Source: Rhodoferax sp. (GTDB taxonomy: Bacteria > Pseudomonadota > Gammaproteobacteria > Burkholderiales > Burkholderiaceae_C). Taken from it: a stretch of 64,000 nucleotides of DNA. The notes below the pieces were generated by a model. That model saw nothing but the letters and a program-made list of their open reading frames with translations. It was not told where the DNA came from and did not search any database. Positions 35,335 to 45,437 of this stretch are shown here, in pieces (position 1 is the stretch's first letter; each line of letters begins with the position of its first letter). The translations under genes and the position numbers were made by a program. Where the stretch lies: assembly GCF_012927445.1 (NCBI RefSeq), contig NZ_JABBPD010000004.1:124001-188000 (forward strand), read 5' to 3'.

Positions 35335-35370
35335 ATGAATCAACGCCTGCTGCTGCAGGCGCGATCCATA

Positions 35371-37734
35371 TTATTCAACGCGCGTGATCGACGTCGGTTT
35401 GAAACCCAAATCGGCCGCCTTGCCTTTTCGCCCGCGTGCCGCCCGGGCATTATTAAGGCTGCGAATCTCCAGCGTTTCCTCGCGTGGCTTACCGCCGCGA
35501 CCGATGCCTTCAATCTTCACGCTGCGCGTGTAGGCCGCGGCGCCCGCCAGACTGTCTTTGTCTTCCAGGTCGATCAGCATCAAACCACGGCCACCGTTGC
35601 CCATCACTTTGAGGTCACCGATCTCGAACGTCAAAATGCGGCCACCGGTTGAGGCGCAGGCCACATGGGTGGCGGGCAGCAAAGGCACGGCACCGGAACC
35701 ACCAGCCACCGGCGAGGGCCGGCACAAGAATTCACCCTCATTGCAAGTGATGAAGGATTTGCCCGCCTTGAGCCGGGACGTCATGTTTTCCACCGAGGCG
35801 ATAAAACCGTAGCCGCCCGAACTGCTGAGCAGCAGTGTCGCGCTGGTCGGGCCGGCAAAGTAACAGGAAACTTGCGTACCGGCTTCGAGCTCCAGCAACG
35901 AAGTAATCGGCTGGCCGTCTCCGCGGGCGCCCGGCAACAGCGACACCGCGACCGAATACACCCGCCCGTTATTGCCAAACGCCAACAGCATGTCCACGGT
36001 GCGACACTCAAAGGTACCGTACAGCCCGTCACCCGCTTTGAAGGCGAAACTGGTGGCATCGTGCCCATGCCCTTTCTGGGCGCGCACCCAACCTTTGTCA
36101 CTGACCACCACGGTCACGGGTTCGTCCACCACCTTGATTTCCAGCACGGCTTTTTTCTCGGCCTGAATCAGGGTGCGGCGCGGATCGGCAAAAGCCTTGG
36201 CATCCGCCTCGATCTCTTTGATCATCAAGCGACGCAGCGCAGCCGGGTTACCCAGAATTTCTTCCAGCCCTTTTTGCTCGATGCGCAGAGTTGCCAGTTC
36301 CTGTTCAATCTTGATCGCCTCCAGCCGGGCCAACTGGCGCAGCCGGATTTCAAGAATGTCTTCCGCCTGCCGCTCCGACAGGTTGAAGCGCGCCATCAGC
36401 GCGGCCTTCGGTTCGTCTGCCTGGCGAATGATGGCGATCACTTCATCAATATTGAGCAGCACCAGCTGCCGCCCTTCCAGAATGTGGATGCGGTCCAGTA
36501 CCTTGTGCAGACGGTGTTGCGAGCGGCGCTCCAGCGTGATTTGGCGGAACTCAATCCACTCGGTCAACATCTGGCGCAAGGACTTTTGCGTGGGTCGACC
36601 ATCCAGTCCCACCATGGTCAGGTTGATCGGGGACGAGGTCTCCAGGCTGGTGTGCGCCAGCAGGGTGGTGATGAGTTCCTGCTGTTGGATTTTGCTGGTC
36701 TTGGGCTCGCACACCAGACGCACGGCAGCGTCTTTGCTGGACTCGTCGCGTACCACATCAAGCACTGACAGTACGGTCGCCTTAAGCTGGTTTTGTTCCA
36801 GCGACAGCGCTTTCTTGCCCGTCTTGATTTTGGGATTGGTCAGTTCTTCAATTTCTTCCAGCACGCGCTGGGTGCTGACGCCGGGTGGCAACTCGGTCAC
36901 GACCAGCTGCCATTGACCGCGTGCCAATTCCTCAATCTTCCAGCGCGCGCGCACTTTGAGTGAGCCCCGCCCGGTCCGGTAGGCGTCGGCAATGTCACCG
37001 GCGGTGCTGGTGATCTGGCCGCCGCCGGGGTAGTCGGGGCCAGGAATGAGGGTAAACAGCTCGTCATGACTGAGCTTGGGCGTCTTGATCAGCGCCACGC
37101 AGGCATCCGCCACTTCACGCAAATTGTGGCTGGGGATCTCGGTCGCCAATCCCACGGCGATGCCGCTGGCGCCATTGAGCAAGGCAAATGGCAAGCGGGC
37201 CGGCAACTGGCGCGGCTCCTCGGTGGAGCCGTCGTAGTTGGGTGTGAAATCAACCGTGCCTTCGTCAATTTCATCGAGCAGCAGGCTGGTGATCTTGGCC
37301 AGCCGGGCCTCGGTGTAACGCATGGCAGCGGCGCCATCACCGTCGCGCGAGCCAAAGTTACCCTGGCCGTCAATCAGCGGGTAACGCAAGGAAAAGTCCT
37401 GGGCCATGCGTACCGCGGCGTCATACACCGACGAGTCACCATGCGGATGGAAACGGCCCAGCACATCACCGACCACGCGGGCGCATTTGACCGGCTTGGC
37501 ACCGGTGTTGCCATTGGCGCCGCCAAAGCCGAGACCCATGCGCGACATGGAATACAGAATGCGCCGTTGCACCGGCTTCTGCCCATCGCACACGTCCGGC
37601 AAGGCCCGGCCCTTGACCACACTCAGGGCGTATTCAAGGTAGGCACGTTGCGCGTAGGACCCCAGGCTGGGGGAGTCGCCGCCGTCTTCAGGGGCTGGGC
37701 TAGTGGAAAAATCCAGTGTCGGTTGGTCGTTCAT
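35371..37734 (-). CDS. parC: DNA topoisomerase IV subunit A
   Basis: The 787-residue protein has the breakage-reunion domain with [15 protein letters not shown] and the active-site tyrosine in AMRYTEARL near residue 140. The C-terminal beta-pinwheel is of the ParC type. It decatenates sister chromosomes with ParE. It is the third gene of a parE-lytic transglycosylase-parC unit on the reverse strand, starting 67 bp after the transglycosylase stop. Length and motifs identify ParC rather than GyrA. Confidence 0.95.
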   Translation of the reverse strand: MNDQPTLDFSTSPAPEDGGDSPSLGSYAQRAYLEYALSVVKGRALPDVCDGQKPVQRRILYSMSRMGLGFGGANGNTGAKPVKCARVVGDVLGRFHPHGDSSVYDAAVRMAQDFSLRYPLIDGQGNFGSRDGDGAAAMRYTEARLAKITSLLLDEIDEGTVDFTPNYDGSTEEPRQLPARLPFALLNGASGIAVGLATEIPSHNLREVADACVALIKTPKLSHDELFTLIPGPDYPGGGQITSTAGDIADAYRTGRGSLKVRARWKIEELARGQWQLVVTELPPGVSTQRVLEEIEELTNPKIKTGKKALSLEQNQLKATVLSVLDVVRDESSKDAAVRLVCEPKTSKIQQQELITTLLAHTSLETSSPINLTMVGLDGRPTQKSLRQMLTEWIEFRQITLERRSQHRLHKVLDRIHILEGRQLVLLNIDEVIAIIRQADEPKAALMARFNLSERQAEDILEIRLRQLARLEAIKIEQELATLRIEQKGLEEILGNPAALRRLMIKEIEADAKAFADPRRTLIQAEKKAVLEIKVVDEPVTVVVSDKGWVRAQKGHGHDATSFAFKAGDGLYGTFECRTVDMLLAFGNNGRVYSVAVSLLPGARGDGQPITSLLELEAGTQVSCYFAGPTSATLLLSSSGGYGFIASVENMTSRLKAGKSFITCNEGEFLCRPSPVAGGSGAVPLLPATHVACASTGGRILTFEIGDLKVMGNGGRGLMLIDLEDKDSLAGAAAYTRSVKIEGIGRGGKPREETLEIRSLNNARAARGRKGKAADLGFKPTSITRVE

Positions 37735-37801
37735 AAAATCAGTTGGAGACGGCGCTTGCGCCGCTGTTGCCTAGCTGCGGTCTGTCCCGCAAGGTTTCTG
37801 T

Positions 37802-38683
37802 TCAGTCTCGGAGATGAGAGGTTGATTCCGGGAAAGTCGGGGCCATGGATGAACCCGATGAAATCATGTTGCCACGCTTAGTGGCACCGCCTTGCAGTTG
37901 CATGCGCACCCGCGTCGGCGTCTGGTGTTTATCCGCCATCAAGGCCGACGGCTTGAGCAAGGTGTAAAGCTGCATCACCGTGGTGACGTAATTCTGCGTC
38001 TCTTTGTAATTGGGGATTTTGTTGCCGGCACGTTGAACGGCGCCTTCACCTGCGTTGTAGGCGGCCAACGCCAGTTCAAGCCGGCCTGGAAAGAGATGAA
38101 GCAGGTAGCTCAAATAGCGGCTACCAGTTTTGATGTTGATCCTGGGGTCGGACAGCTTCTTTTCTACCGACGTTTTTTGGTCGCCCGTGACGCCATAACG
38201 TGCGGCCGTGGCCGGCATGATCTGCATCAACCCAATCGCACCTTTGGGTGATACGGCCATTGCATCAAATCCAGACTCGGTCGCGATCAGCGCCTGCAGC
38301 AATTCATAGTCAATCTGCTGGGCGCTGGAAGCCTCACGCAAATGGTGTTTGACCACTTTGTAGTGGGGCGACACTTCAAAAAAAGCCAACACCTTGGACG
38401 CCATCGACGGCGGCATGGCAGGCCTCGCAGTTGGACCAGGGAAATTGCCGGCCCCGATCTCGGTTCGATCGGTGTCAAAACTTTCGCCCGCACGAGAAAA
38501 GATCGCATAGCGCTCGTCCATGCGTTCAGCCGCGAAGTGCGCCACCCCCGTCTCATCGACGTAAGCCCAAATGTCTGCGTGTGCCGCTTGATAAAAAAAT
38601 GATAGCAACAACCCTAATACCATCATGCGCCACAGGCCGAAAAGACAGGTAACTTTAAGATTGCAGAGCTGCAGCGTGTTCAT
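37802..38683 (-). CDS. Lytic transglycosylase (SLT domain) between parE and parC
   Basis: The 293-residue protein has a signal-like hydrophobic segment (about 16-36) and a short DIWAYVDETGVAHFA segment like a DUF4124 element. The soluble lytic transglycosylase domain (about 125-245) has the catalytic Glu in ATESGFDAMAVSPKGAIGLM and later LALAAYNAGEGAV. These enzymes cleave peptidoglycan to 1,6-anhydro products. Its ATG overlaps the parE stop by one base, so it is coupled to parE. The C-terminal 40 residues are polar. Confidence 0.88.
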   Translation of the reverse strand: MNTLQLCNLKVTCLFGLWRMMVLGLLLSFFYQAAHADIWAYVDETGVAHFAAERMDERYAIFSRAGESFDTDRTEIGAGNFPGPTARPAMPPSMASKVLAFFEVSPHYKVVKHHLREASSAQQIDYELLQALIATESGFDAMAVSPKGAIGLMQIMPATAARYGVTGDQKTSVEKKLSDPRINIKTGSRYLSYLLHLFPGRLELALAAYNAGEGAVQRAGNKIPNYKETQNYVTTVMQLYTLLKPSALMADKHQTPTRVRMQLQGGATKRGNMISSGSSMAPTFPESTSHLRD

Positions 38684-40653
38684 CAGATGTCAATCTCGAC
38701 CGTATCCCCGTGCAACTCCATCAACTCACGGCGCGCGGCGGCCTCGCCTTTGCCCATCAGTTTGGTGATCAGCGCCTCGGTTTGCCCGAAGTCCATGCTG
38801 CCCAACTGCAGCGACAGCAAACGGCGAGTATCCGGATTGAGCGTGGTGTCCCACAGTTGCACGGCATTCATCTCACCCAGACCTTTGAAGCGGCTGATGC
38901 TCCAGGCCGTTTCACGCACGCCCTCTTTGCGCAATTTATCAAGAATGACGTTGAGTTCGCCTTCGTCCAGTGCATAAGCCTTGGACGCCGGCTTCTTGCC
39001 CCGGGCCGGGGCGTCCACCCGAAACAAGGGCGGGCGCGCCACGTACACATGGCCAGTCTCAATCAGTTTGGGGAAATGCCGGAAGAACAAGGTCAGTAAC
39101 AGCACCTGAATGTGCGAGCCATCCACATCTGCATCCGACAGAATGCACACCTTGCCGTAACGCAGACCACTCAAATCAGGGGTGTCGTTCGGGCCATGCG
39201 GATCGACACCGATGGCGACCGAGATATCGTGGATTTCGTTGTTGGCAAACAGGCGATCACGGTCAACCTCCCACGTGTTGAGCACTTTGCCGCGCAGAGG
39301 CAAAATGGCCTGACTCTCCTTGTCGCGCCCCATCTTGGCACTGCCGCCGGCGGAGTCGCCCTCGACCAGAAAGATTTCGTTATGGGCCAGATCACGGCTT
39401 TCGCAATCGGTCAGTTTGCCCGGCAAGACGGCGACGCCAGAGCCCTTGCGTTTCTCGACTTTCTGGCCGGCTTTCTGGCGGGTTTGCGCCGCCTTGATGG
39501 CCAGCTCGGCCAGTTTTTTGCCGTATTCAACGTGCTGGTTCAACCACAGCTCCAGGTTCGGGCGCACAAAACCGGACACCAGCCGCACAGCGTCTCGCGA
39601 GTTCAAACGTTCCTTGATTTGCCCCTGAAACTGCGGGTCCAGCACCTTGGCAGACAACACATAGCTGGCACGGGCGAAAACGTCTTCCGGTAGCAGCTTG
39701 ACGCCTTTGGGCAGCAACGAATGCAGCTCAATAAAACTTTTAACGGCCGTGAACAGGCCGTCGCGCAAGCCACTTTCATGCGTGCCACCGGCATGGGTGG
39801 GGATCAGGTTGACATAGCTTTCCCGCACCGGCTGACCGTCTTCGGTAAAGGCAACGCACCAGGATGCGCCTTCGCCTTCGGCAAAGCTGTCGCTATGGGC
39901 ATCCGTAAAACCTTCACCCTCAAAGACGGGAATCACCAGTTCGCCGTTGAGCGTTTGCATCAGGTAATCGCGCAGACCGCCTTTGTAGATCCAGGCTTGT
40001 GTTTCTTTGGTTTTTTCGGTCACAAGCGTCACGGTGACGCCAGGCATCAGCACCGCCTTGCTGCGCAGCAGATGGGTGAGTTGCGCCATCGGCAAGGCCA
40101 TCGCTTCAAAGTATTTAGCGTCGGGCCAGACCCGCACTGTGGTCCCTGATTTTCGATCGCCCTCCCCGGCCTTTCGGACTTGCAAGGGCTCAACGACATC
40201 ACCACCGGCAAAAACCAGGCGCGCCACCATGCCCTCCCGATAGGTGGTGGCCTCCAGCCGCGTCGACAACGCGTTGGTCACGCTGACACCCACGCCATGC
40301 AGCCCGCCGGAAAAGCTGTAGGCACCACCTTTGCCCTTGTCGAACTTGCCGCCCGCATGCAGCTGCGTGAAAACAAGCTCGATCACGGGCGCATTTTCTT
40401 CCGGGTGCAAGCCAAACGGAATGCCACGGCCATCGTCCTCAATGCTGACCGAGCCATCGGCTTGCAGAATCACCTTGATTTTCTTGCCATGCCCCGCCAG
40501 GGCCTCATCCGCCGCGTTGTCCAGTACTTCCTGGATAACGTGCAGCGGATTGTCAGTCCGCGTGTACATGCCTGGGCGCTGCTTGACGGGCTCCAGGCCC
40601 TTGAGCACGCGGATGGAACTTTCGGAATATTCGGGGGTTGGTTTGACTGCCAT
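38683..40653 (-). CDS. parE: DNA topoisomerase IV subunit B
   Basis: The 656-residue protein has the GHKL ATPase elements (EVLDNAADEALAGHG, EDDGRGIP, GLHGVGVSVTNALS). The TOPRIM region follows, with EGDSAGGSAKMGRD and DADVDGSHI. The frame is open 60 codons upstream, but the conserved start MAVKPTPEYSE at 40653 is used. It works with ParC in ATP-dependent decatenation. It leads a reverse-strand operon followed by the transglycosylase and parC, and is divergent from the MFS gene at 40767. Confidence 0.95.
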   Translation of the reverse strand: MAVKPTPEYSESSIRVLKGLEPVKQRPGMYTRTDNPLHVIQEVLDNAADEALAGHGKKIKVILQADGSVSIEDDGRGIPFGLHPEENAPVIELVFTQLHAGGKFDKGKGGAYSFSGGLHGVGVSVTNALSTRLEATTYREGMVARLVFAGGDVVEPLQVRKAGEGDRKSGTTVRVWPDAKYFEAMALPMAQLTHLLRSKAVLMPGVTVTLVTEKTKETQAWIYKGGLRDYLMQTLNGELVIPVFEGEGFTDAHSDSFAEGEGASWCVAFTEDGQPVRESYVNLIPTHAGGTHESGLRDGLFTAVKSFIELHSLLPKGVKLLPEDVFARASYVLSAKVLDPQFQGQIKERLNSRDAVRLVSGFVRPNLELWLNQHVEYGKKLAELAIKAAQTRQKAGQKVEKRKGSGVAVLPGKLTDCESRDLAHNEIFLVEGDSAGGSAKMGRDKESQAILPLRGKVLNTWEVDRDRLFANNEIHDISVAIGVDPHGPNDTPDLSGLRYGKVCILSDADVDGSHIQVLLLTLFFRHFPKLIETGHVYVARPPLFRVDAPARGKKPASKAYALDEGELNVILDKLRKEGVRETAWSISRFKGLGEMNAVQLWDTTLNPDTRRLLSLQLGSMDFGQTEALITKLMGKGEAAARRELMELHGDTVEIDI

Positions 40654-40766
40654 AACGGTGAATTGTAGTCTGCAGCCAAAGAATGACTGTACGCAATTAC
40701 AGCCCAACGGACTACCAAATGTTAGCCTTGCAAGCGTGAGGTCAACAGACTGGCTACATTTGCCGG

Positions 40767-41987
40767 ATGACAATTTCGACCAAACCACTTTCCATGACGC
40801 AGGTTCTCGTGTGTGGCGCCGCCATCGTGACACTCTCCATGGGTATACGCCATGGCTTTGGCCTCTGGCTTCAGCCGATCACTCAAAGCCAGGGCTGGAA
40901 CCGCGAAACCTTTGCTTTTGCCATCGCCATCCAGAATTTAGCCTGGGGGGTTTCCGGTATTTTTGCCGGCATGTTGGCCGACCGGTATGGCGCCTTCCGG
41001 GTCGTTGTGGTTGGCGCTTGTTTGTATGCGCTGGGGCTGATCGGCATGGCAAGTGCCACGACGCCACTGGTGTTTACCGTCACGGCGGGGGTGCTTATTG
41101 GCATGGCACAGGCCGGCACCACCTATGCGGTCATTTACGGAGTCATTGGCCGCAACGTCTCGGCTGACAAGCGTTCCTGGGCGATGGGCGTCGCCGCGGC
41201 GGCCGGCTCCTTTGGCCAGTTTTTGATGGTGCCGACCGAAGGCTTTTTGATCAGTAACCTGGGCTGGCAGGAGGCTTTGATGATCCTGGGCCTGGCTTCA
41301 TTGATGATGATCCCGCTGGCCTGGGGTTTGCGGGAACCCGGATTTACCGGCAGCACCGCGGTCCGCCGCGAGCAGACCATTCTTCAAGCCTTGACGGAAG
41401 CCTTCAAATACCCGAGTTTCCAGTTACTGATGGCCGGTTATTTCGTGTGCGGTTTCCAGGTTGTCTTCATTGGGGTGCATATGCCCAGTTACCTGAGAGA
41501 CAAAGGTTTGTCTCCCCAAGTAGCGGGCTACGCGCTGGCGCTGATCGGCTTGTTCAATGTCTTTGGAACCTATGCCGCCGGCGTGCTGGGGCAGCGGCTA
41601 CAGAAAAAGAGCATCCTGGCGTTCATCTACCTCGCGCGGGCGGTTGTGATTAGCGTGTTTCTGCTGGCGCCCTTGACGCCCGTGAGCGTGTACATTTTCT
41701 CCAGTGTCATGGGCCTGCTGTGGCTTTCCACCGTACCGCCAACCAATGCCGCCGTGGCGCAGATCTTTGGTGTGGCGCACCTTTCCATGCTGAGCGGCTT
41801 TGTGTTTTTCAGCCATCAGATTGGCTCGTTCATGGGGGTTTGGCTGGGTGGCTATCTGTATGACCGCACCGGCAGCTATGACGTGGTCTGGTACATCGCC
41901 ATTGCCTTGGGCGTGCTGGCCGCACTGGTGAATCTACCCATTAAAGAAAAGGCCATCATCCGCCGCCCTCTAGCGCAAGGGGCGTGA
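40767..41987 (+). CDS. MFS transporter
   Basis: The 406-residue protein has about 12 membrane segments and the MFS inter-helix motif AGMLADRYGAFRV (about 69-81), with the related TYAAGVLGQRLQKK in the second half. The overall pattern (GIRHGFGLWLQPI and following) resembles the oxalate/formate antiporter and monocarboxylate transporter branch. The substrate is probably a small organic acid, which is a family-level guess. It is followed 4 bp later by a 41-codon membrane peptide gene. Confidence 0.85.
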   Translation: MTISTKPLSMTQVLVCGAAIVTLSMGIRHGFGLWLQPITQSQGWNRETFAFAIAIQNLAWGVSGIFAGMLADRYGAFRVVVVGACLYALGLIGMASATTPLVFTVTAGVLIGMAQAGTTYAVIYGVIGRNVSADKRSWAMGVAAAAGSFGQFLMVPTEGFLISNLGWQEALMILGLASLMMIPLAWGLREPGFTGSTAVRREQTILQALTEAFKYPSFQLLMAGYFVCGFQVVFIGVHMPSYLRDKGLSPQVAGYALALIGLFNVFGTYAAGVLGQRLQKKSILAFIYLARAVVISVFLLAPLTPVSVYIFSSVMGLLWLSTVPPTNAAVAQIFGVAHLSMLSGFVFFSHQIGSFMGVWLGGYLYDRTGSYDVVWYIAIALGVLAALVNLPIKEKAIIRRPLAQGA

Positions 41988-41991
41988 AGCA

Positions 41992-42117
41992 ATGAAACCT
42001 GGCCACAAAGTCATACTCTACGCTGGCGCCGTTTGCGCGCTGCTGGCGGTCTTTGCGCTCTACACACGTCCCGATTTTTTGGTCACCCTGGCGAACCAGG
42101 TCTGGGCCTGTTTCTAA
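41992..42117 (+). CDS. 41-residue single-span membrane peptide
   Basis: An ATG 4 bp after the MFS stop opens a frame of 41 codons. The product has a basic start (MKPGHK), one hydrophobic segment (VILYAGAVCALLAVFALY) and a short tail ending VWACF. The position between two co-oriented genes, the clean signal-anchor pattern and normal codon use argue that it is real. I believe similar small proteins occur beside this transporter in related genomes, but this is from memory. It may be a subunit or regulator of the transporter. Confidence 0.6.
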   Translation: MKPGHKVILYAGAVCALLAVFALYTRPDFLVTLANQVWACF

Positions 42118-42128
42118 GAAGGTTCAAC

Positions 42129-42716
42129 ATGGTTGATACATCGCCAACGCCGGTCTCGCATGGACTGGGTCCCCCCTCCAGCTGGATCCAACGCTGGTCT
42201 CACCTTGTTCCAACCGGTGGGGCAGTGCTGGACATTGCTTGCGGGCAGGGTCGCCACATGAAGTGGTTCGCGGAGCAGGGCCACCCGGTGCTTGGGGTTG
42301 ATCGCTCACCGGAGGCGATTCATGCCGCCGCAAAATTCGGCGAGGCCATTCTGGCGGATATCGAAAATGGCCCCTGGCCCCTGATGAACGGCGACCAGGC
42401 TCGCCAATTCGACGCCGTGATCGTTAGCAACTATTTGTGGCGACCACTTTTTCCGGTGATCGCCCAAAGTGTTGCGCCCGGTGGCCTGCTCATCTATGAG
42501 ACGTTTGCCAAAGGAAATGAGACAGTGGGCAAACCGTCGCGACCTGATTTTCTGTTGCACCCCGCCGAATTACTGCAAGTTTTCAGAAACATGCACATCG
42601 TCGCTTTTGAAGAAGGCTTTCTTGAAAATCCAGCGCGCTTCGTGCAACGAATCGCAGCCATCCGCAATGATTCGCGGGATACAGCGGCGTCTTCACCGAC
42701 GCGTTACAGGCTCTAG
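42129..42716 (+). CDS. TehB-like class I methyltransferase
   Basis: The 195-residue protein starts at the ATG with AAGAAGG upstream; an earlier in-frame start overlaps the small membrane peptide. Motif I is VLDIACGQGRHMKWF (near 34) and the acidic motif II is GVDRSPEAI. It resembles the TehB/tellurite-resistance methyltransferase group. The real substrate is unknown. It begins 11 bp after the membrane peptide stop and likely shares the transcript. Confidence 0.78.
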   Translation: MVDTSPTPVSHGLGPPSSWIQRWSHLVPTGGAVLDIACGQGRHMKWFAEQGHPVLGVDRSPEAIHAAAKFGEAILADIENGPWPLMNGDQARQFDAVIVSNYLWRPLFPVIAQSVAPGGLLIYETFAKGNETVGKPSRPDFLLHPAELLQVFRNMHIVAFEEGFLENPARFVQRIAAIRNDSRDTAASSPTRYRL

Positions 42717-42752
42717 TTAGAATGGTCTTTTACAGTTAACCAACACTCGGAC

Positions 42753-43646
42753 ATGACATCCTCAACCGGCCAAATCACGGGCAGCATCGTGGCGCTCGTC
42801 ACACCCATGCATGAAGATGGCAGTGTGGACTACCCCACGCTGCGCAAATTGATCGACTGGCATATCGCAGAAGGCACCGACTGCATTGGCGTCGTGGGCA
42901 CCACCGGTGAGTCGCCGACCGTCAATGTGCAGGAACATTGCGAAATTATCCGCGTCTCGGTGGAACAAGCCGGCGGACGCGTGCCTATCATGGCCGGCTG
43001 CGGTGCCAACTCCACCGCCGAGGCGATCGAACTCACCAAGTTCGCCAAACAGGTGGGGGCCGATTGCCAGTTGCAGGTGGTGCCCTACTACAACAAGCCG
43101 ACCCAGGAAGGGCAGTACCTGCACTTCAAAGCCATTGCCGAAGCCGTTGATCTTCCAATGATTCTTTATAACGTCCCCGGTCGCTCTGTAGCAGACATGC
43201 TCCATGACACCGTGCTGCGTTTGACGCAAGTGCCCGGCATCGTCGGCATCAAGGAAGCGACCGGCAATATTGAGCGGGCGCAGTGGCTGATCCGCGAAGT
43301 GCCAAAGGGATTTGCCATTTATTCAGGAGACGACCCCACTGCGGTCGCCCTCATGCTGTGTGGTGGACAAGGCAACATCAGCGTCTCCGCCAATCTGGCG
43401 CCTCGACTGATGCACGAACTGTGCGTTGCAGCGATGGCCGGCGATACCAAACGGGCCATGGAAATTCAGTTCAAACTGCTGCCATTGCACAAGAACCTGT
43501 TTGTGGAGGCCAACCCGATCCCAGTGAAGTGGGCCATGGCGCGAATGAAACTGTGCGCTGGCACCATGCGTCTGCCCATGACGCCATTGACCCAAGCCAA
43601 CGAAGCCGTGGTTGAAGGCGCCCTGCGCGCAACCGGCTTGCTCTGA
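42753..43646 (+). CDS. dapA: 4-hydroxy-tetrahydrodipicolinate synthase
   Basis: The 297-residue TIM-barrel aldolase has GTTGESPTV (pyruvate/ASA binding, near 48-56), YYNKPTQEG with the active-site Tyr, and the Schiff-base lysine in GIKEATGN near 169. It condenses pyruvate and aspartate semialdehyde, the first committed step to diaminopimelate and lysine. It is followed by bamC, an arrangement common in proteobacteria. Length is as expected. Confidence 0.95.
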   Translation: MTSSTGQITGSIVALVTPMHEDGSVDYPTLRKLIDWHIAEGTDCIGVVGTTGESPTVNVQEHCEIIRVSVEQAGGRVPIMAGCGANSTAEAIELTKFAKQVGADCQLQVVPYYNKPTQEGQYLHFKAIAEAVDLPMILYNVPGRSVADMLHDTVLRLTQVPGIVGIKEATGNIERAQWLIREVPKGFAIYSGDDPTAVALMLCGGQGNISVSANLAPRLMHELCVAAMAGDTKRAMEIQFKLLPLHKNLFVEANPIPVKWAMARMKLCAGTMRLPMTPLTQANEAVVEGALRATGLL

Positions 43647-43689
43647 TCGATCCGATCAGACCTCACCTATTACCCCAAGGGATATTCTT

Positions 43690-44769
43690 GTGAATCATTT
43701 TTCCAGACTGACGCTATTAAGCCTTTCTTTGACGCTTGCAGCATGCTCGGCGCTTGAGAGCGACAAAATCGATTACAAAAGCGCTGGCAAAGGTCCCTCG
43801 CTCGAGGTTCCGCCCGATTTGACACAACTGTCGCGTGACACTCGGTATGCCGTTCCTGGCAGCCCCGTGACGGCGTCCAGCTTTCAGTTGGGTCAGGCCA
43901 GCCCATCGGCACCCACCGCAGTCACGTCCATCGGCGATGTCCGGATTGAACGTGCCGGCAACCAACGCTGGCTCGTGATCAATCGGCCGGCCGATAAACT
44001 TTGGGAGCCGGTACGCGATTTTTGGCAGGAAAATGGTTTCCTGCTGTCCATGGATCAAGCCAATCTCGGCATCATGGAAACCGACTGGGCGGAAAACCGC
44101 GCAAAAATACCGCAAGACTTTATTCGCAACACACTCGGTAAAGTGCTTGACTCGCTGTATTCAAGCGGCGAGCGCGATAAGTTTCGCACCCGTCTCGAAC
44201 GCAATGCGACGGGCGGGACCGAGATCTACATCAGCCATCGGGGCATGATTGAAGTGTTCGACAGTGCACAAAAAGATAAAACGATATGGCAACCGCGTGC
44301 TGCTGACCCTGAACTGGAAGCAGAATTTTTGCGTCGGTTGATGGTCAAACTGGGCGTCACCCAGGAACAATCCAAGGCATTGATCGCAGCAGGGGCGACC
44401 AAGAACAGTTCGCGTGCCGCGACGGTTAACGGGCAACCCGTGGTTCAACTTGATGAAGGCTTCGATCGGGCGTGGCGCCGTGTTGGTTTGTCGCTGGATC
44501 GCACCGGCTTCACCGTTGAAGATCGGGATCGCAGTAAAGGCATTTATTTTGTCCGCTATGTGGCGCCTGTTGCAGACAAGTCAGAACCAGGCTTCTTGAG
44601 CAAACTTTTTGGTGGCTCAAAAGCAGATGCCGCACCTTTGAAATACCGCATTGCCGTTGTCAGCCAAGGGGAATCGACAACCGTCTCTGTGCTGAACGCC
44701 AGCGGTACGCCAGATACGTCCGACAATGCGCAGCGAATCGTGAAAATTATTGCCGACGACCTCAAGTAG
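43690..44769 (+). CDS. bamC: Outer membrane assembly lipoprotein BamC (NlpB)
   Basis: The 359-residue lipoprotein starts at GTG with AAGGG upstream. A signal peptide ends at a lipobox (LAAC), so the mature protein begins at the cysteine near residue 19. The Pro/Ser-rich unstructured lasso region (about 30-75) and two helix-grip domains (from about 90, and C-terminal) match BamC. It is part of the BAM complex that inserts beta-barrel proteins. It follows dapA as in many proteobacteria. Any start inside dapA would disrupt the signal peptide. Confidence 0.88.
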   Translation: MNHFSRLTLLSLSLTLAACSALESDKIDYKSAGKGPSLEVPPDLTQLSRDTRYAVPGSPVTASSFQLGQASPSAPTAVTSIGDVRIERAGNQRWLVINRPADKLWEPVRDFWQENGFLLSMDQANLGIMETDWAENRAKIPQDFIRNTLGKVLDSLYSSGERDKFRTRLERNATGGTEIYISHRGMIEVFDSAQKDKTIWQPRAADPELEAEFLRRLMVKLGVTQEQSKALIAAGATKNSSRAATVNGQPVVQLDEGFDRAWRRVGLSLDRTGFTVEDRDRSKGIYFVRYVAPVADKSEPGFLSKLFGGSKADAAPLKYRIAVVSQGESTTVSVLNASGTPDTSDNAQRIVKIIADDLK

Positions 44770-45065
44770 TCAACACGCAGCTTGCTGCGATTTGAAAATG
44801 TGGGTTTATCTGCTCTAGGTGTTCGTGCTGCTGAAATGTCGAATTGACGTTAAAACCAGCACCCATATTTATTCATTTAAGTTATCGATCAAGTAACTTG
44901 ATGAGCACCGGGGTAGATTGGGTTGTCCGCTGACAGGTCAATAAATATTATTTATTCCAGAGGCAGTGGCAACCCGATAAGCGTACGACGCGGCTTGCCT
45001 GATCGGCCAGAGTATTTGTTGTGACGAATTTTAGAAAATGCATTCACCATTTTCACATCCCCATT
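44770..45065. other. Intergenic region without a gene
   Basis: About 300 bp after bamC hold no open frame with coding character and no tRNA-like structure. The region is AT-rich compared with its flanks. It contains the dyad ATCAAG-TAA-CTTGAT at 44888-44902, overlapping a second imperfect dyad (AAGTTA/TAACTT, 44879-44899). A small RNA or a decayed insertion is possible, but nothing in the sequence shows either. Confidence 0.5.
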
Positions 45066-45093
45066 AAAAAAGCCACCTTGCGGTGGCTTTTTT
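45066..45093. terminator. Bidirectional intrinsic terminator
   Basis: AAAAAAGCCACC at 45066-45077, loop TTGC, and GGTGGCTTTTTT at 45082-45093 form a perfect 12-bp inverted repeat with a GC core and A/T runs on both sides. It ends transcription of the reverse-strand lipoprotein gene and can serve forward transcripts from bamC. Confidence 0.88.
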
Positions 45094-45114
45094 CAACAAC
45101 GTTGAAAAAGAAGA

Positions 45115-45336
45115 TTACTTCTTTTCTGCGCCGGTAGCAGCTTCAGCGGCCTTTTTGGCAGCATCATCAGCGACTGGAGCAGCTGCAGAAGCAGTTGCTT
45201 CAGGTGCAGGAGCAGCAGCAGGTGCGGGAGCAGCCATAGGAGCAGGTGCAACTGGAGCAACTGCTTCTTCTTTTTTACCACAAGCAGCCAAAGCAGCGGC
45301 AGCAATAACAGCGGCCAAAACGAGCGATTTATTCAT
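45115..45336 (-). CDS. Small alanine/proline-rich lipoprotein
   Basis: The 73-residue protein starts at the ATG that gives a lipoprotein signal (MNKSLVLAAVIAAAALAAC); a longer frame to 45411 is rejected. After the lipobox cysteine the sequence is GKKEEAV followed by Ala/Pro repeats and a charged end (AKKAAEAATGAEKK). It is probably a periplasm-facing lipoprotein with a flexible rod. It has its own terminator and a promoter region rich in inverted repeats, which suggests a highly expressed single gene. Function is unknown. Confidence 0.75.
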   Translation of the reverse strand: MNKSLVLAAVIAAAALAACGKKEEAVAPVAPAPMAAPAPAAAPAPEATASAAAPVADDAAKKAAEAATGAEKK

Positions 45337-45364
45337 TTGAATATTACCTGATAAGTTAACGAAA

Positions 45365-45437
45365 CAATTTCCGGAAATTGTCATTGCAGTTGGACTGCAG
45401 TGACTGAGCAAAAACGACTCGAGCTCTTTTTGCTCAG
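45365..45437. promoter_or_regulatory. Palindrome and long hairpin upstream of the lipoprotein gene
   Basis: CAATTTCCGGAAATTG (45365-45380) is a perfect 16-bp palindrome, 29 bp upstream of the lipoprotein start. An 11-bp perfect inverted repeat follows, CTGAGCAAAAA (45404-45414) and TTTTTGCTCAG (45427-45437) with a 12-nt loop. The hairpin may end the roxA transcript on the reverse strand; the palindrome looks like a regulator site. Confidence 0.5.

Noticed and set aside
38590..38640. Possible ninth repeat copy (AAAATGATAGC stretch)
   Set aside because: Only the first dozen bases match; the centre and tail of the repeat are missing.
44770..45065. Small RNA or insertion remnant after bamC
   Set aside because: Dyads are present but there is no promoter, terminator or transposase fragment that would support either reading.
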